Shown: positions 1 through 8,858 of the stretch, piece after piece | Layout of the letters: every line of letters begins with the position of its first letter | How positions within the stretch are numbered: position 1 is the stretch's first letter | Source of the DNA: Lineus longissimus | Lineage: Eukaryota; Nemertea; Pilidiophora; Heteronemertea; Lineidae | DNA: 64,000 nt | Direction: 5' to 3' | Assembly: GCF_910592395.1 (NCBI RefSeq) | Contig: NC_088319.1 | Coordinates: forward strand, 8,990,001-9,054,000 | The notes under the pieces: model-generated | Database searches by the model: none | What the model was told of the DNA's origin: nothing | What the model saw: the letters and a program-made list of their open reading frames with translations, nothing else | Position numbers and translations under genes: made by a program

Positions 1-229
1 TGTTTGCAGTGAGTTCGGCAAATTTGTAATATGCGGCCCTGACACCCTCAAGGGTTACAAGCTGGAGTCGCCTGTTGTAGCGCATCGAGCGGTGACCCTC
101 CTCGTTAGCATGGTTGTACCGGAGTGTTATGTCTTGAAGCTTTCTGTCTATCATCACGATCTGGTCGCATGCCTCATAAAACTTTTCTTCAAGTTGGTGG
201 AGTTGCGCTGACTTGGTTGAGTTTTCCAT
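1..229 (-). CDS. Gene B, copy 0 (3' part cut by window edge)
   Basis: This is the N-terminal 76 or so residues of the 101-aa gene B protein, with the start codon on the minus strand at 229. It has Arg37 like the later copies, and the full 5' leader that copies 1 and 2 lack. Its stem-loop and stop lie outside the window. Confidence 0.85.
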   Translation of the reverse strand, partial: MENSTKSAQLHQLEEKFYEACDQIVMIDRKLQDITLRYNHANEEGHRSMRYNRRLQLVTLEGVRAAYYKFAELTAN

Positions 230-620
230 GTTTTCTTTGGTATCGGTTTGATATGTTCCGATGTTCACAGGTTGAATAGTGAACTGGGACGGGTTATCTC
301 GTCCAATTTATACTTGTGCGGTCGCGTATCACCCGGCAACGTAATTGCCATGTCAACTCGAGTTGACATTACTCATTCAGCCGAACTTGATTGATACATC
401 TCACCCGCCAAGCAATATCGCCTTGATTGTAATCAAATAATTGTGTAGGCCTGGGCTCAATGTATCTGAGGAGTGAGTTAAAATCGCCAATATGGCAATT
501 AATAGGCCTAATTGGCACTTTTTCTCACCGAGTGATTGTGAGTAGAGTATAAAATGCAAATCAACTCACTATATCACCATTAATTCATCGACCATCGGGT
601 CAACTTGAAAATTACCAACC
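230..620. promoter_or_regulatory. Divergent promoter between genes B and A
   Basis: For gene A, TATAAAA lies at 548-554, 67 bases before the start codon, with CCAAT at 487-491 and an inverted CCAAT (ATTGG) at 511-515 upstream of it. For gene B, TATAAAT lies on the minus strand at 306-312, about 77 bases before its start codon. TATA plus CCAAT boxes are usual for replication-dependent histone genes. In this copy only, the TATA is followed by ATGCAAAT (554-561), the octamer known from histone H2B promoters; the other copies read ATCCAAAT. Equivalent promoters lie at 2898-3268, 5537-5907, 8176-8573, 10844-11241, 13512-13909, 16179-16576, 18845-19242 and 21512-21901. Transcription start sites are inferred, not seen. 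Confidence 0.75.
350..369. promoter_or_regulatory. 20-bp perfect palindrome in the divergent promoter
   Basis: ATGTCAACTCGAGTTGACAT is its own reverse complement and sits between the two TATA boxes. It is kept in every unit, so it may be a site for a dimeric DNA-binding factor that serves both genes. No known factor is assigned. Confidence 0.6.
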
Positions 621-905
621 ATGAAAACCACGATTGACCAGAGATTGCGAGCGGTTGAGAGAAAGTTTAAAACATCGGTGCGACAAGTCGGCGTCCTCGA
701 TAAACAGATTGACAGACTCCAAGCCCGCTACAAGAGAGCCTACAACAGCAAGACCAAGGCCGTGTTCAACAGCTTTCGTCTTCAACTTTCAACTCTAGAA
801 GGTGTGCGTCAAGTGTTTTACCTCTATGCATGCGAAAGAGCCGCCGAGAAGAGTCGACTAGAAAAAGAAATGCAAGAGGAGCTTAGGAGCAAAACAGTAG
901 AATGA
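621..905 (+). CDS. Gene A, copy 1: small basic helical protein with histone-type mRNA end
   Basis: 94 aa, intronless, family not recognised. The sequence is rich in Lys and Arg (22 against 12 Asp/Glu) and reads as one long amphipathic helical or coiled-coil region (about residues 8-40), then a conserved block RLQLSTLEGVR at 53-63 followed by an aromatic run (FYLYA, 66-70) and a charged C-terminal helix. It is paralogous to gene B: the two align without gaps over about 70 residues (A residue n matches B residue n+1), sharing RLQL-x-TLEGVR and the following Tyr and Ala. The start follows AACC, 67 bases after a TATA box. A histone-type stem-loop begins 20 bases after the TGA stop, so the mRNA is probably non-polyadenylated and made in S phase (inference). 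It has no histone fold. Coding status is supported by nine open, nearly identical copies and by paralogy with B. Confidence 0.82.
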   Translation: MKTTIDQRLRAVERKFKTSVRQVGVLDKQIDRLQARYKRAYNSKTKAVFNSFRLQLSTLEGVRQVFYLYACERAAEKSRLEKEMQEELRSKTVE

Positions 906-925
906 GTCTTTATAATAATTAAAAC

Positions 926-941
926 GGTTCTTTTCAGAACC
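926..941 (+). terminator. Histone-type mRNA 3' stem-loop of gene A
   Basis: GGTTCTTTTCAGAACC forms a 6-bp stem with a TTTC loop, preceded by AAAAC and followed by AATCA. This fits the replication-dependent histone mRNA element bound by SLBP. A purine-rich AAAATGAGA (962-970) follows and may be the histone downstream element. The same hairpin occurs after the other A genes at 3574-3589, 6213-6228, 8879-8894, 11547-11562, 14215-14230, 16882-16897, 19548-19563 and 22207-22222. Confidence 0.9.
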
Positions 942-1859
942 AATCAAAATACATGTATAGTAAAATGAGATAATTCTGTGCAATTAGTTTGCTTCGATGT
1001 TAAAAGAAGGGGCGAAAGTCTCCCTTGAAATAGTCCCTGATCGGCAGGACTACAGTCACACTGTGGCTTTATTAAACCAGCCGTATCCGTATTTCAATTA
1101 AAATATTACACAAAAGTGCATGGGCTGTGAATAACAACGTCCTGCATCCACCACTTCCTTGAGACTAATCCCCGACACGGCCGTTTCGGCGTGCTGTTCA
1201 AGAGACCGTTTTATTATGTATCTCTGAAATGCGAGGTCTGAGACAATTGTGCTTGGTGCGTGGTTGGACTGATCGTCTAGGCTTTTCGCAATTCAAATTT
1301 GGTGATCACAGCCATTCAAGTTCACGAGAACTTTCCATGGAACCTGGGGTTTTTATCGGGACAAAAAGATGCACCGACGCCAACAAATGCCCATTACTGA
1401 AGGGGGCGAAGAAGTTTGATACTGCGGCACCGGCTGTTGGGCCTGAGGGTATGTACCAGTAATTGCACTCGCATAATGCAGGCCTAAAAGTGGAGAAGGC
1501 TCACCTCTGCTCTTGACTTCGTTTTGTTCCCACATCGCCGCCACCGTTGCTCGCCAAAGAAAACGAGGCTGGGCCTGTTGGTGACGTCATCACATACGGA
1601 CCAATGACGTCACTAAGTGAATATCATCGCAGTTGACCGCAAGTTGTCTCTTCGGGAAATAATCTTAGGCCTACGAACAAACCTTATATAGTCGGTCTAC
1701 GAACAAACTTTTAATACTCGCCAAGGCAAATCATTCTTCAGTGTGCGACTAAATTCTCTATTGGGCGGTGATGACGGTGGTGGTGGGGAGGGGGGCAGCT
1801 TATCAGTTTATACCTTTGAGGTATGAGGTTGGTTGGGTTGGAGTCACTTTGGCATTAAC
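942..1859. other. Array spacer with paired CRE palindromes and a TATA-like site
   Basis: No gene is confidently seen between gene A and U5. Two TGACGTCA palindromes (CRE/ATF sites, about 1582 and 1605) are kept in all units. A TATATAA on the minus strand near 1685 would point toward them. Short open frames on both strands here change length between units through single-base indels (for example near 4026 and 6665), so they are probably not coding. Confidence 0.6.
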
Positions 1860-1979
1860 TACCCTGCGATGGCAGGACTGCAAAAATGTCTATAGACTCA
1901 TTAGAGTGTTCCTCTCTACAGAAATCTTTAGTAAAAGGCGAACAATTTATGCGTGGAATCGAAGACAAACCGGACTGAT
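1860..1979 (-). ncRNA. U5 snRNA gene, unit 1
   Basis: On the minus strand the invariant U5 loop I (GCCTTTTACTAAAGAT) is present with the expected surroundings: a 5' part reading GGTTTGTCTTCGATTCC, GAGAGGAACACTCT after the loop, an Sm site with ATTTTTG, and a 3' stem-loop around CCTGCCATCGCAGG. Total length is about 120 nt, normal for U5, the spliceosomal snRNA that holds the two exons during splicing. Compared with the usual U5, the stem under loop I has two mismatches (AATTGTT opposite AAAGATT). The ends are set by similarity and may be off by a few bases. The 3' stem in this copy has a G-T wobble from one base change relative to later units. Confidence 0.88.
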
Positions 1980-2321
1980 GTTGTCCAACCCGAGTTGGCT
2001 AGAGCTTGCCAAGTTCTTCATTATGTGTTTGATTTTTGAAAAAAGGGATGCCGAGTAGTTCTTGAGTCTGTAGACAAAAGAAATGTATTGCAAAATATCT
2101 GTAATGATCTGATGAACATATCATTCAGCTCGTCATCAGTTATCGCCTCCTCCATGTAGGACATTCCAATTGCGGATCATCGAGAAAAAGTGAAGGAAAT
2201 ACAAAAAATGACCACGCTTACGTTATCAAGCCTTGACTTTTGACCTTTGGTCAGTTCCAGCCGTCCCAACCGTGCAGTGATATTGGAAGAATTATGAGAA
2301 AAAAATTAACGAAAAAAATGA

Positions 2322-2440
2322 AGTTTACAACACGTGGTATACCGAGGTGGTCACCCATCCATGTACTAACCACGCTCGACGTTGCTGGGCTTCGGTGATC
2401 GGACGAGAACCGGTGTTTTCAACATGATATGGTCGTAGAC
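2322..2440 (-). rRNA. 5S rRNA gene, unit 1
   Basis: The minus strand reads GTCTACGACCATATCATG, then GTTGAAAACACCGGTTCTCG, GTCCGATCACCGAAG, and the box C region TTAGTACATGGATGGGTGAC, and ends with ACCACGTGTTGTAAAC. This is a complete 119-nt metazoan 5S rRNA with internal RNA polymerase III promoter boxes. Runs of seven T follow on the minus strand (plus positions about 2299-2319) and should act as terminators. The 5' and 3' ends pair (GTCTACGAC with GTTGTAAAC). The GTGG/CCAC pair in the IV-V region replaces the usual CCGG/CCGG by compensating changes, which argues that it is a working variant. In box A, CCC replaces the usual TTA. Confidence 0.95.
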
Positions 2441-2564
2441 ATCAGAGGCCGACTTTTTGAGCTAGTTATAACAGTAGGCCAGCGACATAATTACAAACTG
2501 CATACATTTAATTTCTGTTGACATGTTATATTGTGACAGGTTGGTCTCTTTGGAAATATTTTGT

Positions 2565-2580
2565 GGTTCTGAAAAGAACC
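2565..2580 (-). terminator. Histone-type mRNA 3' stem-loop of gene B, with U7-type element
   Basis: The minus strand reads GGTTCTTTTCAGAACC, 11 bases after the TAG stop of gene B, and 12 bases further CAAAGAGA (2545-2552), a close match to the histone downstream element that pairs with U7 snRNA. The other copies lie at 5204-5219, 7843-7858, 10511-10526, 13179-13194, 15846-15861, 18512-18527 and 21179-21194. Confidence 0.92.
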
Positions 2581-2591
2581 GTTTGGTGTAA

Positions 2592-2897
2592 CTAGCAATC
2601 ACTGTCGTACTCATCGTCTTGAAGTAGAATCTCGTCGCCGAACAGCTCGAATCTCAACTTTGTCATCTTGTTTGCAGTGAGTTCGGCAAATTTGTAATAG
2701 GCGGCCCTGACACCCTCAAGGGTTACAAGCTGGAGTCGCCTGTTGTAGCGCATCGAGCGGTGACCCTCCTCGTTAGCATGGTTGTACCAGAGTGTTATGT
2801 CTTGAAGCTTTCTGTCTATCATCACGATCTGGTCGCATGCCTTATAAAACTTTTCTTCAAGTTGGTGGAGTTGCGCTGACTTGGTTGAGTTTTCCAT
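2592..2897 (-). CDS. Gene B, copy 1: small acidic helical protein with histone-type mRNA end
   Basis: 101 aa, intronless, family not recognised. It has an N-terminal amphipathic helix (about 8-38), the shared block RLQLVTLEGVR (54-64) with YYKFA, and an acidic tail (DDEYDSDC). It is net acidic, whereas its paralogue A is strongly basic. The start MENST was chosen because this copy and copy 2 lack 27 bases upstream, which removes an earlier in-frame ATG found in other copies; the extra 13 residues there are probably leader. This copy differs from the consensus at Trp37, Lys80 and Phe83. It is head-to-head with gene A at equal copy number, so a heterodimer with A is a reasonable guess. Confidence 0.82.
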   Translation of the reverse strand: MENSTKSAQLHQLEEKFYKACDQIVMIDRKLQDITLWYNHANEEGHRSMRYNRRLQLVTLEGVRAAYYKFAELTANKMTKLRFELFGDEILLQDDEYDSDC

Positions 2898-3268
2898 GTT
2901 TTCTTTGGTATCACAGGTTGAATAGTGAACTGGGACGGGTTATCTCGTCCAATTTATACTTGTGCGGTCGCGTGTCACCCGACAACGTAATTGCCATGTC
3001 AACTCGAGTTGACATTACTCATTCAGCCGAACTTGATTGATACATCTCACCCGCCAAGCAATAATATCGCCTTGATTGTAATCAAATAATTGTGTAGGCC
3101 TGGGCTCAATGTATCTGAGGAGTGAGTTAAAATCGCCAATATGGCAATTAATAGGCCTAATTGGCACTTTTTCTCACGAGTGATTGTGAGTAAAGTATAA
3201 AATCCAAATCATTTCACTATATCACCATTAATTCATCGACCATCGGATCAACTTGAAAATTACCAACC

Positions 3269-3553
3269 ATGAAAACCACGATTGACCAGAGATTGCGAGC
3301 GGTCGAGAGAAAGTTTAAAACATCGGTGCGACAAGTCGGCGTCCTCGATAAACAGATTGACAGACTCCAAGCCCGCTACAAGAGAGCTTACAACAGCAAG
3401 ACCAAGGCCGTGTTCAACAGCTTTCGTCTTCAACTTTCAACTCTAGAAGGTGTGCGTCAAGTGTTTTACCTCTATGCATGCGAAAGAGCCGCCGAGAAGA
3501 GTCGACTAGAAAAAGAAATGCAAGAGGAGCTTAGGAGCAAAACAGTAGAATGA
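3269..3553 (+). CDS. Gene A, copy 2
   Basis: The protein is identical to copy 1. The stem-loop is at 3574-3589. The distance from the stem-loop to the purine element is shorter than in copy 1, which has a few extra bases (ACATGT region). Confidence 0.82.
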   Translation: MKTTIDQRLRAVERKFKTSVRQVGVLDKQIDRLQARYKRAYNSKTKAVFNSFRLQLSTLEGVRQVFYLYACERAAEKSRLEKEMQEELRSKTVE

Positions 3554-4500
3554 GTCTTTATAATAATTAAAACGGTTCTTTTCAGAACCAATCAAAATAT
3601 AGTAAAATGAGATAATTCTGTGCAATTAGTTTGCTTCGATGTTAAAAGAAGGGGCGAAAGTCTCCCTTGAAATAGTCCCTGATCGGCAGGACTACAGTCA
3701 CACTGTGGCTTTATTAAACCAGCCGTATCCGTATTTCAATTAAAATATTACACAAAAGTACATGGGCTGTGAATAACAACGTCCTGCATCCACCACTTCC
3801 TTGAGACTAATCCCCGACACGGCCGTTTCGGCGTGCTGTTCAAGAGACCGCTTTATTACGTATCTCTGAAATGCGAGGTCTGAGACAATTGTGCTTGGTG
3901 CGTGGTTGGACTGATCGTCTAGGCTTCTCGCAATTCAAATTTGGTGATCACAGCCATTCAAGTTCACGAGAACTTTCCATGCAATCTGGGGTTTTTATCG
4001 GGACAAAAAGATGCACCGACGCCAACAATACCCATTACTGAAGGGGGCGAAGAAGTTTGATACTGCGGCACCGGCTGTTGGGCCTGAGGGTATGCACCAG
4101 TAATTGCGTTCGCATAATGCAGGCCTAAAAGTGGAGAAGGCTCACCTCTGCTCTTGACTTCGTTTTGTTCCCGCATCGCCGCCACCGTTGCTCGCCAAAG
4201 AAAACGAGGCTGGGCCTGTTGGTGACGTCATCACAGACGGACCAATGACGTCACTAAGTGAATATCATCGCAGTTGACCGCAAGTTGTCTCTTCGGGAAA
4301 TAATCTTAGGCCTACGAACAAACCTTATATAGTCGGTCTTCGAACAAACTTTTAATACTCGCCAAGGCAAATCATTCTTCAGTGTGCGACTAAATTCTCT
4401 ATTGGGCGGTGATGACGGTGGTGGTGGGGAGGGGGGCAGCTTATCAGTTTATACCTTTGAGGTATGAGGTTGGTTGGATTGGAGTCACTTTGGCATTAAC

Positions 4501-4620
4501 TACCCTGCGATGGCAGGGCTGCAAAAATGTCTATAGACTCATTAGAGTGTTCCTCTCTACAGAAATCTTTAGTAAAAGGCGAACAATTTATGCGTGGAAT
4601 CGAAGACAAACCGGACTGAT
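4501..4620 (-). ncRNA. U5 snRNA gene, unit 2
   Basis: Same as unit 1 but with a perfect 3' stem (CCCTGC/GCAGGG, loop CATC). Confidence 0.88.
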
Positions 4621-4960
4621 GTTGTCCAACCCGAGTTGGCTAGAGCTTGCCAAGTTCTTCATTATGTGTTTGATTTTGGAAAATGGGATGCCGAGTAGTT
4701 CTTGAGTCTGTAGACAAAAGAAATGTATTGCAAAATATCTGTAATGATCTGATGAACATATCATTCAGCTCGTCGTCAGTTATCGCCTCATCCATGTAGG
4801 ACATTCCAATTGCGGATCATCGAGAAAAAGTGAAGGAAATACAAAAAATGACCACGCTTACGTTATCAAGCCTTGACTTTTGACCTTTGGTCAGTTCCAG
4901 CCGTCCCAACCGTGCAGTGATATTGGAAGAATTATGAGAAAAAAATAACGAAAAAAATGA

Positions 4961-5079
4961 AAGTTACAACACGTGGTATACCGAGGTGGTCACCCATCCA
5001 TGTACTAACCACGCTCGACGTTGCTGGGCTTCGGTGATCGGACGAGAACCGGTGTTTTCAACATGATATGGTCGTAGTC
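4961..5079 (-). rRNA. 5S rRNA gene, unit 2
   Basis: Differs from unit 1 in its second base (GACTACGACC instead of GTCTACGACC) and has one base less at the 3' end, which weakens the outermost pairs of helix I. All later units share this form. Confidence 0.94.
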
Positions 5080-5230
5080 ATCAGAGGCCGACTTTTTGGG
5101 TCAGTTATAACAGTAGGCCAGCGACATAATTACAAACTGCATACATTTAATTTCTGTTGACATGTTATATTGTGACAGGTTGGTCTCTTTGGAAATATTT
5201 TGTGGTTCTGAAAAGAACCGTTTGGTGTAA

Positions 5231-5536
5231 CTAGCAATCACTGTCGTACTCATCGTCTTGAAGTAGAATCTCGTCGCCGAACAGCTCGCATCTCAACTCT
5301 GTCATCTTGTTTGCAGTGAGTTCGGCAAATTTGTAATAGGCGGCCCTGACACCCTCAAGGGTTACAAGCTGGAGTCGCCTGTTGTAGCGCATCGAGCGGT
5401 GACCCTCCTCGTTAGCATGGTTGTACCAGAGTGTTATGTCTTGAAGCTTTCTGTCTATCATCACGATCTGGTCGCATGCCTTATAAAACTTTTCTTCAAG
5501 TTGGTGGAGTTGCGCTGACTTGGTTGAGTTTTCCAT
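5231..5536 (-). CDS. Gene B, copy 2
   Basis: 101 aa with Trp37 as in copy 1 but Glu80 and Cys83. It shares the 27-base upstream deletion with copy 1. Confidence 0.82.
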   Translation of the reverse strand: MENSTKSAQLHQLEEKFYKACDQIVMIDRKLQDITLWYNHANEEGHRSMRYNRRLQLVTLEGVRAAYYKFAELTANKMTELRCELFGDEILLQDDEYDSDC

Positions 5537-5907
5537 GTTTTCTTTGGTATCACAGGTTGAATAGTGAACTGGGACGGGTTATCTCGTCCAATTTATACTT
5601 GTGCGGTCGCGTGTCACCCGACAACGTAATTGCCATGTCAACTCGAGTTGACATTACTCATTCAGCCGAACTTGATTGATACATCTCACCCGCCAAGCAA
5701 TAATATCGCCTTGATTGTAATCAAATAATTGTGTAGGCCTGGGCTCAATGTATCTGAGGAGTGAGTTAAAATCGCCAATATGGCAATTAATAGGCCTAAT
5801 TGGCACTTTTTCTCACGAGTGATTGTGAGTAAAGTATAAAATCCAAATCATTTCACTATATCACCATTAATTCATCGACCATCGGATCAACTTGAAAATT
5901 ACCAACC

Positions 5908-6192
5908 ATGAAAACCACGATTGACCAGAGATTGCGAGCGGTCGAGAGAAAGTTTAAAACATCGGTGCGACAAGTCGGCGTCCTCGATAAACAGATTGAC
6001 AGACTCCAAGCCCGCTACAAGAGAGCCTACAACAGCAAGACCAAGGCCGTGTTCAACAGCTTTCGTCTTCAACTTTCAACTCTAGAAGGTGTGCGTCAAG
6101 TGTTTTACCTCTATGCATGCGAAAGAGCCGCCGAGAAGAGTCGACTAGAAAAAGAAATGCAAGAGGAGCTTAGGAGCAAAACAGTAGAATGA
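5908..6192 (+). CDS. Gene A, copy 3
   Basis: The protein is identical to copy 1. The unit is nearly identical to the one before it (2639-base spacing), a sign of recent duplication. Confidence 0.82.
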   Translation: MKTTIDQRLRAVERKFKTSVRQVGVLDKQIDRLQARYKRAYNSKTKAVFNSFRLQLSTLEGVRQVFYLYACERAAEKSRLEKEMQEELRSKTVE

Positions 6193-7139
6193 GTCTTTAT
6201 AATAATTAAAACGGTTCTTTTCAGAACCAATCAAAATATAGTAAAATGAGATAATTCTGTGCAATTAGTTTGCTTCGATGTTAAAAGAAGGGGCGAAAGT
6301 CTCCCTTGAAATAGTCCCTGATCGGCAGGACTACAGTCACACTGTGGCTTTATTAAACCAGCCGTATCCGTATTTCAATTAAAATATTACACAAAAGTAC
6401 ATGGGCTGTGAATAACAACGTCCTGCATCCACCACTTCCTTGAGACTAATCCCCGACACGGTCGTTTCGGCGTGCTGTTCAAGAGACCGCTTTATTACGT
6501 ATCTCTGAAATGCGAGGTCTGAGACAATTGTGCTTGGTGCGTGGTTGGACTGATCGTCTAGGCTTCTCGCAATTCAAATTTGGTGATCACAGCCATTCAA
6601 GTTCACGAGAACTTTCCATGCAATCTGGGGTTTTTATCGGGACAAAAAGATGCACCGACGCCAACAATACCCATTACTGAAGGGGGCGAAGAAGTTTGAT
6701 ACTGCGGCACCGGCTGTTGGGCCTGAGGGTATGCACCAGTAATTGCGTTCGCATAATGCAGGCCTAAAAGTGGAGAAGGCTCACCTCTGCTCTTGACTTC
6801 GTTTTGTTCCCGCATCGCCGCCACCGTTGCTCGCCAAAGAAAACGAGGCTGGGCCTGTTGGTGACGTCATCACAGACGGACCAATGACGTCACTAAGTGA
6901 ATATCATCGCAGTTGACCGCAAGTTGTCTCTTCGGGAAATAATCTTAGGCCTACGAACAAACCTTATATAGTCGGTCTACGAACAAACTTTTAATACTCG
7001 CCAAGGCAAATCATTCTTCAGTGTGCGACTAAATTCTCTATTGGGCGGTGATGACGGTGGTGGTGGGGAGGGGGGCAGCTTATCAGTTTATACCTTTGAG
7101 GTATGAGGTTGGTTGGATTGGAGTCACTTTGGCATTAAC

Positions 7140-7259
7140 TACCCTGCGATGGCAGGGCTGCAAAAATGTCTATAGACTCATTAGAGTGTTCCTCTCTACA
7201 GAAATCTTTAGTAAAAGGCGAACAATTTATGCGTGGAATCGAAGACAAACCGGACTGAT
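7140..7259 (-). ncRNA. U5 snRNA gene, unit 3
   Basis: Matches unit 2, with intact loop I, Sm site and 3' stem. Confidence 0.88.
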
Positions 7260-7599
7260 GTTGTCCAACCCGAGTTGGCTAGAGCTTGCCAAGTTCTTCA
7301 TTATGTGTTTGATTTTGGAAAATGGGATGCCGAGTAGTTCTTGAGTCTGTAGACAAAAGAAATGTATTGCAAAATATCTGTAATGATCTGATGAACATAT
7401 CATTCAGCTCGTCGTCAGTTATCGCCTCATCCATGTAGGACATTCCAATTGCGGATCATCGAGAAAAAGTGAAGGAAATACAAAAAATGACCACGCTTAC
7501 GTTATCAAGCCTTGACTTTTGACCTTTGGTCAGTTCCAGCCGTCCCAACCGTGCAGTGATATTGGAAGAATTATGAGAAAAAAATAACGAAAAAAATGA

Positions 7600-7718
7600 A
7601 AGTTACAACACGTGGTATACCGAGGTGGTCACCCATCCATGTACTAACCACGCTCGACGTTGCTGGGCTTCGGTGATCGGACGAGAACCGGTGTTTTCAA
7701 CATGATATGGTCGTAGTC
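7600..7718 (-). rRNA. 5S rRNA gene, unit 3
   Basis: Same sequence form as unit 2, with T-runs downstream on the minus strand. Confidence 0.94.
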
Positions 7719-7869
7719 ATCAGAGGCCGACTTTTTGGGTCAGTTATAACAGTAGGCCAGCGACATAATTACAAACTGCATACATTTAATTTCTGTTGAC
7801 ATGTTATATTGTGACAGGTTGGTCTCTTTGGAAATATTTTGTGGTTCTGAAAAGAACCGTTTGGTGTAA

Positions 7870-8175
7870 CTAGCAATCACTGTCGTACTCATCGTCTTGA
7901 AGTAGAATCTCGTCGCCGAACAGCTCGCATCTCAACTCTGTCATCTTGTTTGCAGTGAGTTCGGCAAATTTGTAATAGGCGGCCCTGACACCCTCAAGGG
8001 TTACAAGCTGGAGTCGCCTGTTGTAGCGCATCGAGCGGTGACCCTCCTCGTTAGCATGGTTGTACCGGAGTGTTATGTCTTGAAGCTTTCTGTCTATCAT
8101 CACGATCTGGTCGCATGCCTTATAAAACTTTTCTTCAAGTTGGTGGAGTTGCGCTGACTTGGTTGAGTTTTCCAT
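7870..8175 (-). CDS. Gene B, copy 3
   Basis: 101 aa with Arg37, the majority form. The upstream 27 bases are present here, so an in-frame ATG 13 codons earlier (at 8214) could give 114 aa; the shorter start is preferred because it is shared by all copies. Confidence 0.82.
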   Translation of the reverse strand: MENSTKSAQLHQLEEKFYKACDQIVMIDRKLQDITLRYNHANEEGHRSMRYNRRLQLVTLEGVRAAYYKFAELTANKMTELRCELFGDEILLQDDEYDSDC

Positions 8176-8573
8176 GTTTTCTTTGGTGTCGGTTTGATAT
8201 GTTCCGATGTTCACAGGTTGAATAGTGAATTGGGACGGGTTATCTCGTCCAATTTATACTTGTGCGGTCGCGTGTCACCCGGCAACGTAATTGCCATGTC
8301 AACTCGAGTTGACATTTAATACTCATTCAGCTGAACTTGATTGATACATCTCACCCGCCAAGCAATAATATCGCCTTGATTGTAATCAAATAATTGTGTA
8401 GGCCTGGGCTCAATGTATCTGAGGAGTGAGTTAAAATCACCAATATGGCAATTAATAGGCCTAATTGGCACTTTTTCTCACCGAGTGATTGTGAGTAGAG
8501 TATAAAATCCAAATCAACTCACTATATCACCATTAATTCATCGACCATCGGATCAACTTGAAAATTACCAACC

Positions 8574-8858
8574 ATGAAAACCACGATTGACCAGAGATTG
8601 CGAGCGGTCGAGAGAAAGTTTAAAACATCGGTGCGACAAGTCGGCGTCCTCGATAAACAGATTGACAGACTCCAAGCCCGCTACAAGAGAGCCTACAACA
8701 GCAAGACCAAGGCCGTGTTCAACAGCTTTTGTCTTCAACTTTCAACTCTAGAAGGTGTGCGTCAAGTGTTTTACCTCTATGCATGCGAAAGAGCCGCCGA
8801 GAAGAGTCGACTAGAAAAAGAAATGCAAGAGGAGCTTAGGAGCAAAACAGTAGAATGA
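8574..8858 (+). CDS. Gene A, copy 4
   Basis: One change from copy 1: Arg53 to Cys, the first residue of the RLQL block shared with gene B, so this copy may be weakened. Confidence 0.8.
   Translation: MKTTIDQRLRAVERKFKTSVRQVGVLDKQIDRLQARYKRAYNSKTKAVFNSFCLQLSTLEGVRQVFYLYACERAAEKSRLEKEMQEELRSKTVE

Noticed and set aside
621-905. Genes A and B as histones or H1-like proteins
   Set aside because: The 3' stem-loop suggests histones, but no histone-fold pattern, no Lys/Ala/Pro-rich H1 tail, and the conserved TLEGVR block fits none of them.
1229-1462. 77-codon plus-strand open frame repeated in most array units
   Set aside because: Broken in units 2 and 3 by a one-base change, overlapped by a frame on the other strand, and without promoter or stem-loop of its own.
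1353-1544. Minus-strand frame starting MAAM in the array spacer
   Set aside because: Its C-terminal half changes completely between units through indels. Only the possible promoter next to it was kept as a finding.
942-1859. Additional snRNA genes (U1, U2, U4, U6, U7) in the spacer
   Set aside because: Searched by eye for their invariant segments on both strands; none found.
1768-2058. 96-98-codon plus-strand frame conserved across units
   Set aside because: It lies over the U5 snRNA gene in antisense; conservation is explained by U5.
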